Source of the DNA: Pseudoalteromonas sp. EB27
GTDB lineage: Bacteria; Pseudomonadota; Gammaproteobacteria; Enterobacterales; Alteromonadaceae
Length of the DNA: 64,000 nucleotides
NCBI RefSeq assembly: GCF_001974875.1
Contig: NZ_MTQD01000003.1
Span: 225,945 to 289,944, forward strand
Direction of reading: 5' to 3'
Shown: positions 26,466-35,162 of the stretch, one piece after another
Numbering within the stretch: the first letter of the stretch is position 1
How the letters are laid out: each line of letters starts with the position of its first letter
Made by a program: the position numbers and the translations under genes
The notes under the pieces: model-generated
What the model saw: only the letters and a program-made list of their open reading frames with translations
The model's database searches: none
Told to the model about the DNA's origin: nothing

Positions 26466-29400
26466 TTAGCTGTGAGTAGGCGCTGGTTGGGCATCTACTA
26501 GTGGTGGCTTGCCACGCATTTTACGTACTAATCGTTTAGCATCTTCTAGTGCAACATACTGGCACGGTATAAGTATCAGTGTAATTACTGTGGCAAATAA
26601 CACACCAAAAGCAAGTGATACAGCCATTGGGATAACAATTTTAGCTTGTAAACTCGTTTCAAAAATAATTGGCATTACACCAATAAAGGTAGTGATTGAG
26701 GTAAGTAATATCGCTCTAAAGCGACGAGCACCGGCTTGCATTACAGCATCCTTAATCGAAACACCTTCAGCGCGTGCTTTGTTTACAAAATCAACCATTA
26801 CGAGGGAATCATTTACGACCACACCCGCTACAGCAATTATGCCAAACATCGATAAGCTACTCATGGTCATGCCTAAAATCATATGCCCAAACATCGCGCC
26901 AACTACACCAAACGGAATAACCGACATTATAATAAGTGGCTGCGAGTATGATCGAAGCGGAATGGCTAACAAGGCAAATATAATCATCATTGATATACCA
27001 AAATCACGAAGCTGCTCTGAAGCGCTATCCATCTCTTCTTGAATGCGCCCAGCTACATCACTTGTAACGCCAGGGTAGCTTTTAAGTAATGTTGGTAAGT
27101 ATTCATCACGAATTTCTTCTGCAATCGCAAATGGTTCGGCTTGGTCGGTATTTACCGCAGCCCATACGTTTACAGTACGTTTAGAGTTTTCGCGGCGAAT
27201 ACGGTTTACACCGTCAACCAGCTTAACTTCGGCTACTTCACTTAGCGGTACTTCAGCGCCTGTAGGCGTAATAATACGCACACTTGCTATGTCACTTATT
27301 GAGTTACGTTCGTCTTCTGGATAGCGGATCATGACTTTAATTTCTTCGCCTTCACGCAATATTCGCTGCGCTTCTAAGCCGTAGTAACTAAAGCTTACTT
27401 GCGATGCGACATCAGCAAGCGTTAATCCCATGCTATAAGCCAGTGGTTTTAAATCAAGTTGTACTTCGTCGGTAGCGCTTTGCATTGAATCGTTTACGTC
27501 GCCAACGCCTTCCATTGTTTGTAATTTGGCTTTTAATTTACCAGCCACTTCTTTTAGCTCGTCAGCATTTTTGCCTTCAAGTTTAAAGCTAACGTCGCCA
27601 TCATCTCGACCGCCATTCATTATACTGTCTTGAATGGTCATGGTTTTAATGCCTGGTAAAGCGGGCATTTGCTCACGCCATAATGCACTTAGGGCAAAGG
27701 TGTCGATAGGGCGTAAGTCAGGCTCTACCAAAATAGCCATAATATTTGCTTCAGTTCGTCCACGCAGGCTTACCGATAAATCGCGGATCATCGGTTTACC
27801 GTATTGCTCTTGTAGTTGCTGATCGACCTTTAACAACACGCTTTCAATTTTACGTGCGGTTTCAAGCGTTGCTTGCTCAGATGAAGCAAGGTTCATTTCT
27901 ATATCAATACGCGGAAAGTCGTGCGGTATTTTAGGGTTTGGTACAAACTTAACTAAACCACCTGCAAACATACCTGCGCTTACAATAAGCAAACACATAA
28001 AGCCAACAATTACGGTATAGCGATAGTGAATACAGCGGCCAACAAAAGGAAGGTAGTAGTTATTCACAAAGCCTTTTAAACCACTATCAATCACCATACG
28101 TAAGCGATGTAGTAGGTTTTTAGGGTTTGGTTTACGCGGGTTCATTGCTGCAATATGCGCAGGTAAAATAAGTTTTGATTCAATGAGTGAAAAAATCAAA
28201 CATAAAATAATAACGCCACCAATTGCCTTAGAAAAAGCAGCGCCAGGCCCGGTTGCGAGTGTTTGTGGTAAAAATGCAGCAATGGTAGTTAGTACACCAA
28301 AGGTTGCTGGCATCGCAACACGTTTTACACCGCGTACAACGTTATCAAGTGTATGGCCGTATTTTTCAATTTCGGCGCTGGCTGATTCGCCCACAACTAT
28401 GGCGTCATCCACTACAATCCCGAGCACAAGTATAAAGGCAAAAAGAGAGGCTAAATTAATTGTTACGTCTAAAAAGCCAATGGGCATAAACAAAAAGGCG
28501 CCCAGAAAAGACACCGGTAAACCCATCATTACCCAAAATGCCAAGCGTAGCGGTAAAAATAGTGCCAGCACTATCATTACTAACAAGCCACCCCAAATCA
28601 TGTTATCGACCATCATATCAAGTCGACCTTCAAGGTAGTAAGTTAAATCAACAATAGGGGAGAGCTTGACACCTGCTGGTAAAAGCGGCTCTTTGGCTGC
28701 CATGTAGCTTTTAAGAACTTTTGCTACATCGGTAATATCTTGATCTTTTGATGCGTTAACTTCAAACGAGAGTGAATTTTTACCATTATATTTTGAATAC
28801 TGTAAGCCTTCTTCAAAGCCATCGTTAATGGTTGCTACATCGCCTAAGTAAATTTGTGCGCCATCAGCAAGGGTAATAAGGGGGAGTTTTTCAAACTCAA
28901 AACCACGGTAGGCTTGTTTTTCAACACGCATTGAAATATAACCGTTTTCAGAGCGTATTTGCCCCGCCGACATATTGGCCGAAAAACTTTGTACAGCGCC
29001 TGCAATATCTCTAAATGTTAAGCCATATTCACGCAGTTTATCAGGGCTGACTTCTATACCAATTTCGTACTCTAAACCGCCGTTAAAATTAACAAGGTTA
29101 ACGTGAGGCAGTGCTTGCAGCTCGTCTTTTATATCGTTGCCAAGCTCTTTTAACTGGTAGTTACTCATGTCGCCATAAAGAGCAAGTATCATTACTTCTT
29201 GCTCAAATTTATCGCGGCGAACAACAGGGCGCTCCATCCCCGCAGGAAAGGTGTTTATTGAATCAACTTGTACTTTAATTTCATCAAGTACTTCTTGTGG
29301 ATTGTATTGCTCTTCTATTTCAATCCACGCTTGTGAAAAACCACGGTTAGAGTACGTAATTAGGCGTTTAATGCCTTCAATACCTTCGAGGTTTTCTTCA

Positions 29401-29615
29401 ACTTTTATGGTTATGCCTTCTTCAACTTCTTGCGGGGCAGCCCCTGGGTAAACCGCTTGTACGCTTATCCAGTTACTTTCAAACTGTGGGAACATTTGTT
29501 TGCGAATAGTCATCGCCATTAAAATACCGCCTACTAATATAAATATCATTAGTAGGTTGGCAGCAACGGGATTTCGGGCAAACCATGCTATTAACCCTGT
29601 TTCACGAGTGTTCAT
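26466..29615 (-). CDS. RND-family efflux permease
   Basis: The 1049-residue inner-membrane pump subunit has the RND layout: a first helix near ARNPVAANLLMIFILVGG, a large periplasmic loop, helices 2-6, and a second copy. The proton-relay Asp pair is in GIVVDDAIVVGES near residue 405, and the second half has GVVVNDSLVMVD. It should drive export of drugs or other hydrophobic compounds by proton influx, together with the adaptor encoded just upstream and an outer-membrane channel not present here. The two genes are only 2 bp apart. Confidence 0.93.
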   Translation of the reverse strand: MNTRETGLIAWFARNPVAANLLMIFILVGGILMAMTIRKQMFPQFESNWISVQAVYPGAAPQEVEEGITIKVEENLEGIEGIKRLITYSNRGFSQAWIEIEEQYNPQEVLDEIKVQVDSINTFPAGMERPVVRRDKFEQEVMILALYGDMSNYQLKELGNDIKDELQALPHVNLVNFNGGLEYEIGIEVSPDKLREYGLTFRDIAGAVQSFSANMSAGQIRSENGYISMRVEKQAYRGFEFEKLPLITLADGAQIYLGDVATINDGFEEGLQYSKYNGKNSLSFEVNASKDQDITDVAKVLKSYMAAKEPLLPAGVKLSPIVDLTYYLEGRLDMMVDNMIWGGLLVMIVLALFLPLRLAFWVMMGLPVSFLGAFLFMPIGFLDVTINLASLFAFILVLGIVVDDAIVVGESASAEIEKYGHTLDNVVRGVKRVAMPATFGVLTTIAAFLPQTLATGPGAAFSKAIGGVIILCLIFSLIESKLILPAHIAAMNPRKPNPKNLLHRLRMVIDSGLKGFVNNYYLPFVGRCIHYRYTVIVGFMCLLIVSAGMFAGGLVKFVPNPKIPHDFPRIDIEMNLASSEQATLETARKIESVLLKVDQQLQEQYGKPMIRDLSVSLRGRTEANIMAILVEPDLRPIDTFALSALWREQMPALPGIKTMTIQDSIMNGGRDDGDVSFKLEGKNADELKEVAGKLKAKLQTMEGVGDVNDSMQSATDEVQLDLKPLAYSMGLTLADVASQVSFSYYGLEAQRILREGEEIKVMIRYPEDERNSISDIASVRIITPTGAEVPLSEVAEVKLVDGVNRIRRENSKRTVNVWAAVNTDQAEPFAIAEEIRDEYLPTLLKSYPGVTSDVAGRIQEEMDSASEQLRDFGISMMIIFALLAIPLRSYSQPLIIMSVIPFGVVGAMFGHMILGMTMSSLSMFGIIAVAGVVVNDSLVMVDFVNKARAEGVSIKDAVMQAGARRFRAILLTSITTFIGVMPIIFETSLQAKIVIPMAVSLAFGVLFATVITLILIPCQYVALEDAKRLVRKMRGKPPLVDAQPAPTHS

Positions 29616-29617
29616 GA

Positions 29618-30796
29618 TTATTCCTCTTTCAGCGCAAGTTGAGTTACATCAGTTTTATCAGGCGCAATATCTTCAACTTTTACTGCCATACCTTCAGTTG
29701 GATACTCAAGCGCTGAGGTAACAATTTGCTCGCCATTTTTTAACCCTTGGCTGGCTATAATCATGCCGTTTTGTTCGCGTATAATATTGAGAGTTTTAAA
29801 TGATAATGTTAAATCGTCGTTTAAAATCACAATTTTATTATCTTTAACCAAATGGTGCGCAACAATAATTGCGTTATCAAGCGGGCGACCTTCAATGGTA
29901 GCGTTAATATATGAACCAAAACGAAGAGGGCGTGTTTTATCGCCGTATGGAGTTGCAAGTTGTGCAACTAAATAGCTCATACGGCTTGTTTGATCAACCA
30001 CACCTTCGGTGCGAATTACTTTAGCTTGCCACATTGTTTGCTTACCCGCGTATTCTGCGTTAAATGTAACATTTGAGCCTACGCCGCCGTTTTTTAAATA
30101 TTGCAGTTCTTGGTCGGCAACTGGTAAACGTACCTCTGCAACTGAGGTTGCACTTAATGCACCAAAACTATTACCTGGGTTTACCACGGAGCCTAAGCTA
30201 ATTGTGCGCTCATTAATAATGGCATCATAAGGGGCTTTAATATAAGTACGTTCAAGATTGCGGCTAGCACGTTTAACACTTGCTTGAGCAGAGCGGTAAC
30301 GCGCTAATTTTTCGGCCAGTTGTGGTTTACGTAAATAAAGTTCTGAGGCAATAGCTTCGCTTGAGTCCGATTTAATACGCTCCCATTCAGCTTTTGCTAC
30401 GTGTGCTTGTGCGCGTTCTATTTCAAGTGCTGAGCTTGCTTGTGCTAAACCTGCTTGCGCTTCAATAAAGTCTGCCTCGTAATCATTTGCATCAATTCGT
30501 GCTAAAATATCGCCTTGCTTTACAAACGCGCCTTCAACAAATTGATCTGATACCGAAATAACTTGCCCACTAACTTGTGCTATCAGCTCGGTACGGTCCT
30601 TTGGTTTAACAATGCCGTACGATTTAACATCAAGCGTTATAGAATCTAAAAGTATGCTTTGTGTTGCAACTAAAGGGCGTAAATCTTGCTCTGGCTTTTC
30701 TTCCGGTGGTTTTTTCATTGCCGTAAAGGCGAAAGCTAACGCAATGCCGCCTGCTAAAACAGCAATTGGGAGTATTATTTGTTTTTTAGTAGCCAC
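29618..30796 (-). CDS. RND efflux periplasmic adaptor (membrane fusion protein)
   Basis: This adaptor links the RND permease to an outer-membrane channel. An N-terminal membrane anchor (IILPIAVLAGGIALAFAFTA) is followed by the lipoyl-like domain (GQVISVSDQFVEGAFVKQGDILARID), an alpha-hairpin (EAQAGLAQASSALEIERAQAHVAKAEWERI) and a beta-barrel. I favour a GTG start at 30796, because AAGGA lies 7 bases before it; the ATG at 30811 has no such site, though it would add only five residues. That gives 392 residues. Confidence 0.88.
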   Translation of the reverse strand: MATKKQIILPIAVLAGGIALAFAFTAMKKPPEEKPEQDLRPLVATQSILLDSITLDVKSYGIVKPKDRTELIAQVSGQVISVSDQFVEGAFVKQGDILARIDANDYEADFIEAQAGLAQASSALEIERAQAHVAKAEWERIKSDSSEAIASELYLRKPQLAEKLARYRSAQASVKRASRNLERTYIKAPYDAIINERTISLGSVVNPGNSFGALSATSVAEVRLPVADQELQYLKNGGVGSNVTFNAEYAGKQTMWQAKVIRTEGVVDQTSRMSYLVAQLATPYGDKTRPLRFGSYINATIEGRPLDNAIIVAHHLVKDNKIVILNDDLTLSFKTLNIIREQNGMIIASQGLKNGEQIVTSALEYPTEGMAVKVEDIAPDKTDVTQLALKEE

Positions 30797-30965
30797 AAGG
30801 CATTCCTTCATAATTGATGGTGACAGAGCAATAATACGCAATAAAGTGTTTACAAGGCGTTTTAAGATGTAACAAAGCATTACATATGTACATTACAACT
30901 CAACATGCGGCTAATTACGTTCCTAAAAAGGAATTAAAGTAAGTGTGTTTTATTCAGAGGATATT

Positions 30966-31229
30966 ATGAAAACCGAATCGATGAGTTGCAGGCTAGGCTG
31001 CGGTGCATGTTGTATTGCGCCAAGTATTAGTTCGCCTATTCCAGGTATGCCAAATGGTAAAAAGGCCGGAGAGCGCTGTATTCAACTGGACGAACGTAAT
31101 TTATGTAAGTTATTTGGTGATTCAAGCCGACCTAAAGTATGTAGTGATTTTAGCGCTACGCTTGATGTGTGCGGGTCAACAAATGCACAAGCTCTAGCGC
31201 TTATTACAGAGCTTGAAGAGCTAACTTAA
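30966..31229 (+). CDS. YeiW-like cysteine-cluster protein
   Basis: This 87-residue protein closely matches the UPF0153 YeiW type: CRLGCGACCIAPSISSPIPGMPNGK, then CIQLDERNLCKLF and RPKVCSDF. Eight cysteines are present, and the CxxCxxCC cluster suggests binding of an iron-sulfur cluster or zinc. The role is unknown. The ATG at 30966 follows AGAGG by 7 bases. It is divergent from the RND efflux pair. Confidence 0.85.
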   Translation: MKTESMSCRLGCGACCIAPSISSPIPGMPNGKKAGERCIQLDERNLCKLFGDSSRPKVCSDFSATLDVCGSTNAQALALITELEELT

Positions 31230-31287
31230 TTTTCGTTTTTAATACACATCTATTTACATTTATCTATTACTGAGAATTATTTTAAGT

Positions 31288-31330
31288 AACTAAAAGCTGC
31301 GCTTTTCACGTGAGCAAGCTCTTCGTCTAC
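31288..31330 (-). repeat. REP-like element, minus orientation
   Basis: Read on the minus strand this begins GTAGACGAAGAGCTTGCT and continues ACGTGAAAAGCGCAGCTTTT. This is the same scheme as the array near 34 kb: GTAG, a hairpin around AGCTTGCT, then a second hairpin. Confidence 0.7.
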
Positions 31331-31358
31331 CACCAAAGTGTAGGTTTGTGGTTGTTTT

Positions 31359-31380
31359 GTAGACGTGAAGCTTGCTTACG
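31359..31380 (+). repeat. Partial REP-like element, plus orientation
   Basis: GTAGACGTGAAGCTTGCTTA matches the first half of the REP-like unit. With the neighbour at 31288-31330 it forms an inverted pair in the gap between two convergent genes. Confidence 0.65.
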
Positions 31381-31387
31381 TTAATGG

Positions 31388-33241
31388 TTACCAACTATAC
31401 GTTGCGCTTAACGTATATTGCTCACCTCGCCCTGGTGTACCTGGTATCTCTTCAAACGATTCACCCCAGAGGTTATCTGCTGCTAAAGTAATAAATAAGT
31501 TTTTTAGCATTGGCGGCGTAATTTTTAACGTTAAATGCGTAAATAAAGCATCGTCGTCACTACCGCGCAGCGCATTTTCGTGCTGTTTGCGCCACTCGTT
31601 ATCTATTCTAAACTGCAAAATATCAGTAGGATTCCAAACTGCGCCGAGTGTTAGGCGGTGATCAGGAAAGTTTAATGCGTAAAAACTAGCGTCAATATCT
31701 GCCGCACCGTAATTTTCTAATTTATGAAGGTAGGTGTAACTCGCTACAATTTCGGTTGTTTCAAAGTGTTTAGTTGCTAAGAACTCAATGCCCGTCGTAT
31801 TTATATCTACAGGGTTTGCAAAGCGCGCTGAGCTTGAATCAAAATTAAACGTCCAATCGGTTAAGTTGTCATCTTTGCGATAAAAAATAGCCGAATTAAG
31901 TTGCCAAGTTTGCTCATCAACTAATAAACCTAGCTCTAGGCTTTTAGTCGTTTCGCGCTCAAGGGTGTAATTACTTCTAAATAACCCGCCTGAATCACTT
32001 CCGCCAATGGCGGTATAGCCTGCTACTTGGCTTGCCTCTGCGTACGATAAATAAAACGTGCGCTCAAAACCTTTACTGTTATGTGTATTAAGCGTTATAT
32101 CACCAATAAGTGACAGTTCAGAGTCGTCTCTATTTGTATCGTCAAACGCAGCACCTAAACGAAATGTAAGTTGTTTGTTACCCTCAAGCGCCATTTTGTA
32201 TTCAGGCAATACGCTTAATTTATAATACTTACGAGAGGTAAAGTTGTTTTCAAGCGTGGTCGATTCAATTGAGTCGTCAATAAACTGTGCTGAATAATTT
32301 ACAGCAAATACATCGCTTTGAGCATGATGCCCCGATAGCGCTAACGACTTAACTTCACTTTTGTGAAACGCTTCAAAAGCGCTTGGATTTTCGCGAGAGT
32401 AAATATAATGATCGTCGTGTGTGCGGTAATAAGCCGACACTTCAAAATTACTATCCTGTGCATAATTTTGCTTATGGTTTAGCATTAATAAGCGAGTTTC
32501 TAGCTCTTCTGTTTCGTTAACGCCAAATGGAGTGTACAAATTTGGCCAACCAAAAAACTTATCTTGTGAGCCAAAAAATAAATCTGTTTGAGAATCAGCG
32601 CTAGCTAATTGAACGCGACCCGATGCACGCGTAAAGTCGTGATCGCCGTTATCAATAGTGCCATCGCTTTGTGAGTGAGAAATCTCGCCTTCAAAACCAA
32701 GCTTCCAATCCTTTGCGCCTTCAAGGGGCATACTTACACCTGCATGTAAGCTTTGTAAGTTAAAATCGTTTGTGCCAGTACCTACCGATACACTGCCGCC
32801 CGTGCTAATTGGTTTCCAGCCAAACGATACAGTGCCTACAGAGCTATTAGCCCCATTAAGCGCGTTGTCTGCGCCTGTTAAAATATAAGGGCCGGTAAGC
32901 ATTTGCGGTGCAATAGGAATTTCAGCAAAATAATGCCCAGACTGTGGGTCAAGTAAAGTAGCACTACCAATCCTAAAGCCGGTGTTTTCAAAAATACCAC
33001 CGCGTATAGTTACATCGGCTTGCGCTTCAGCCATATTACGTGATTGTAAATCAACACGTGGGTCATACTCTAAATTAGATACTGGAGAGTCAAATGTACC
33101 TACAGGTAATGTGTTTGCAGTGGGCGATGCCTCAACTGTTATTTTTTCGATTGCCGACTCATCAGATAGCGTATTAGCATTAGCAAATGCAGTAACACTG
33201 CATAATATTGCAGGTATTATAATGTGTGGTGTGCGATTCAT
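31388..33241 (-). CDS. TonB-dependent outer-membrane receptor
   Basis: The 617-residue precursor has a signal peptide ending AFANA. A plug domain follows (residues 30-150: ITVEASPTANTLPVGTF, ADVTIRGGIFENTGFRIG, GANSSVGTVSFGW), then a 22-strand-type barrel ending in an aromatic residue (YSW). It is short for this class, close to the vitamin B12 receptor BtuB in size. No riboswitch or Fur box was seen upstream, so the ligand stays open. Confidence 0.83.
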   Translation of the reverse strand: MNRTPHIIIPAILCSVTAFANANTLSDESAIEKITVEASPTANTLPVGTFDSPVSNLEYDPRVDLQSRNMAEAQADVTIRGGIFENTGFRIGSATLLDPQSGHYFAEIPIAPQMLTGPYILTGADNALNGANSSVGTVSFGWKPISTGGSVSVGTGTNDFNLQSLHAGVSMPLEGAKDWKLGFEGEISHSQSDGTIDNGDHDFTRASGRVQLASADSQTDLFFGSQDKFFGWPNLYTPFGVNETEELETRLLMLNHKQNYAQDSNFEVSAYYRTHDDHYIYSRENPSAFEAFHKSEVKSLALSGHHAQSDVFAVNYSAQFIDDSIESTTLENNFTSRKYYKLSVLPEYKMALEGNKQLTFRLGAAFDDTNRDDSELSLIGDITLNTHNSKGFERTFYLSYAEASQVAGYTAIGGSDSGGLFRSNYTLERETTKSLELGLLVDEQTWQLNSAIFYRKDDNLTDWTFNFDSSSARFANPVDINTTGIEFLATKHFETTEIVASYTYLHKLENYGAADIDASFYALNFPDHRLTLGAVWNPTDILQFRIDNEWRKQHENALRGSDDDALFTHLTLKITPPMLKNLFITLAADNLWGESFEEIPGTPGRGEQYTLSATYSW

Positions 33242-33417
33242 GTGTTTCTCATCATTTTTTATTTGTAGCTGCGGTTACAATTAATTTCAAAGCTTATATT
33301 TGAGCATGATAAAATAACTAAATGTAACTGCAGTCATTTTGTGCGCGATTGTACATTAATTTGTTAATAACTGCATTTGATAACCATTTACACTTTATTT
33401 ATTGAGTAACATTTATA

Positions 33418-33906
33418 ATGGATACGACACAACAAAATACTATTTACTTTGCTGGTGGCTGCCTGTGGGGCGTACAAGAATTTTTAAAGCACTTACCAGG
33501 CGTAATAAGTACTGAAGCAGGGCGCGCTAATGGTACAAGCAAAACCACTAACGGCGAATACGATGGTTATGCCGAATGCGTAAAGGTAATTTTTGACCCA
33601 AAAGTCGTTAGCCTAAATAAGCTGTATGACTACTTTTTTGAAATTATTGACCCATACAGCATTAATAAACAAGGGGATGACGTAGGCCCCAAATATCGCA
33701 CTGCCATCTATAGCAAAAGCCAAGATCATTTAGAGGTTGCTAGCAATTATATAAGCCAGCGAAGTGATGCTGATAAAATTGTGGTAGGATTAGAGCTGCT
33801 AACTAACTACGTGCCAAGCGATCCTGAGCATCAAGACCGCTTAACTAATCATCCTGATGACTATTGCCATATACCGCTTGAGTTACTGCATAAGTATAAA
33901 TCGTAA
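33418..33906 (+). CDS. msrA: Peptide methionine sulfoxide reductase A
   Basis: MsrA repairs methionine-S-sulfoxide in proteins. The 162-residue protein opens with the catalytic cysteine motif GGCLWGVQ near residue 14, where Leu replaces the usual Phe of GCFWG. The conserved EYDGYAECVKVIFDP and GPKYRTAIY blocks are intact. The end is short and lacks the usual C-terminal resolving-cysteine extension. The REP array starts immediately after the stop. Confidence 0.9.
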   Translation: MDTTQQNTIYFAGGCLWGVQEFLKHLPGVISTEAGRANGTSKTTNGEYDGYAECVKVIFDPKVVSLNKLYDYFFEIIDPYSINKQGDDVGPKYRTAIYSKSQDHLEVASNYISQRSDADKIVVGLELLTNYVPSDPEHQDRLTNHPDDYCHIPLELLHKYKS

Positions 33907-34392
33907 ATTTAACGCGGTGTTTTTTGTAGACGTGCAGCTTGCTGACGTGACGAGCGCAGCTCGTAATTTAGGATTAAATATAGCGCTATCAAAGTAATTA
34001 GAAGCTATCGCTTCTCGCGCAAGCAAGCTTAGCGCCTACAGGTAAAGTTTAATATAGTGTTTTTGTAGACGATCAGCTTGCTGAAGTGACGAGCGTAGCT
34101 CGTAATTTAGGATTAAATATGGCGCTATAAAAATAAGTAATTAGAAGCTACCGCTTCTCGCGCAAGCAAGCTAGCGCCTATGGGTAAAGTTTGACGCGGT
34201 GTTTTTTGTAGACGTGCAGCTTGCTGACGTGACGAGCGTAGCTCGTAATTTAGAGTGAAAATAAGTACATAAGGGCAAGTAATTAGAAGCTACCGCTTCT
34301 CGCGCAAGCAAGCTAGCGCCTACGGGTAAAGTTTGACGCGGTGTTTTTGTAGACGTGCAGCTTGCTGGCGTGACGGGCGTAGCTCGTAATTA
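33905..34392. repeat. Tandem REP/BIME-like array (about 3.5 units of 140 bp)
   Basis: Units recur at 139, 143 and 141 bp. Each holds a plus REP (starting 33926, 34065, 34208, 34349) and an inverted REP (33996-34039, 34139-34181, 34281-34323), seven copies in alternating orientation. Each starts GTAG, then a hairpin around AGCTTGCT, then a small hairpin such as ACGAGCGTAGCTCGT. The array fills most of the msrA-DUF4136 gap. Confidence 0.85.
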
Positions 34393-34426
34393 CTTTATTT
34401 TAAAAGTTCCAAAAATACACACCCAC

Positions 34427-34454
34427 AAAAAAGCTCACATGCTGTGAGCTTTTT
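34427..34454. terminator. Bidirectional terminator
   Basis: AAAAAGCTCACA and TGTGAGCTTTTT form a 12-bp stem with a 3-base loop, at the end of the DUF4136 gene. Confidence 0.88.
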
Positions 34455-34470
34455 AAAAACTAATTTTAAC

Positions 34471-35022
34471 TTACAGCTGCTTTTGCGGCGGGAAGTTACT
34501 TAAAATTTCGCTGACTGTTTTATTAATTGATGCTTCACGTTGTTCTGGCGATTGATTTTTCTTTAATCGACCTTCTTTCGCACCGCGCCATACAAGCTGG
34601 TTAGATTCACGATCTACAATATCAATAATCAACGTACCCACTTCGTATTCACGCGCGGTTGTATCACGTTGAAAACCAGTACCCCAATAACCCCAATGCG
34701 GGCGGTAGTTTACATTAAATGTATCTACTTCAAGCTCTTTGTCTACCGATGCATGATAATTAACAAGCACATCAGCTTGTGCTGCATCAACTAAGCTCAT
34801 ACCTAATGTTTGGCTCAGCTCTGCGTTTACGGCAGTGCGAACACGCTTTTCCATTAGGCCATTTATTTGATAGTTATTTGTGTCTTTAGTTAGGCTGGCG
34901 TTTTCTACCCAAGCAAATGTTTTAAAATTACTAAAGTTAGCTGATTTATCGTAATCCCAATCTGGGGTTTGTGTACAGGCTGTAAGTAGTGCTAGCGCTG
35001 CAACAATAAGTATATTTTTCAT
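34471..35022 (-). CDS. DUF4136-type lipoprotein
   Basis: The 183-residue precursor starts MKNILIVAALALLTACTQ, a lipoprotein signal with Cys at about residue 16. The body matches the DUF4136 pattern: DWDYDKSANFSNFKTFAWVE, a central DVLVNYHASVDKE, and TLIIDIVDRESNQLVWRG near the end. Function is unknown; it should sit in the cell envelope. GGAG lies 8 bases before the ATG at 35022. Confidence 0.8.
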   Translation of the reverse strand: MKNILIVAALALLTACTQTPDWDYDKSANFSNFKTFAWVENASLTKDTNNYQINGLMEKRVRTAVNAELSQTLGMSLVDAAQADVLVNYHASVDKELEVDTFNVNYRPHWGYWGTGFQRDTTAREYEVGTLIIDIVDRESNQLVWRGAKEGRLKKNQSPEQREASINKTVSEILSNFPPQKQL

Positions 35023-35122
35023 TACGTTTGCTCCAATAAAATGCATTAATTTAAAATAACACACATAGTTTAAATGTGTATTATTTAAACGTCCTAAATA
35101 TTAGTCTAATTGTTAGGGCTGA

Positions 35123-35152
35123 ACGACTAATTAACCTCTGTTAATTAGTCGT
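35123..35152 (-). terminator. Hairpin after the mks operon
   Basis: ACGACTAATTAAC (35123-35135) pairs perfectly with GTTAATTAGTCGT (35140-35152), a 13-bp stem. The following minus-strand bases are not T-rich, so termination is only likely. Confidence 0.55.
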
Positions 35153-35162
35153 CATTAAATGT

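Noticed and set aside
28183..28638. Long antisense open frame within the RND permease gene
   Set aside because: The permease frame is well supported; the antisense product has low complexity and no motifs.
33242..33417. Cobalamin riboswitch before the TonB receptor
   Set aside because: The B12-box pattern is absent and the gap is too short.
33905..34392. CRISPR array
   Set aside because: Repeats are about 140 bp apart with near-identical spacers, alternate in orientation and have no cas genes nearby; they fit REP/BIME.
34393..35162. JetD/MksG nuclease gene after mksB
   Set aside because: The only gene here is a DUF4136 lipoprotein with a lipobox; no Toprim-like protein is encoded.
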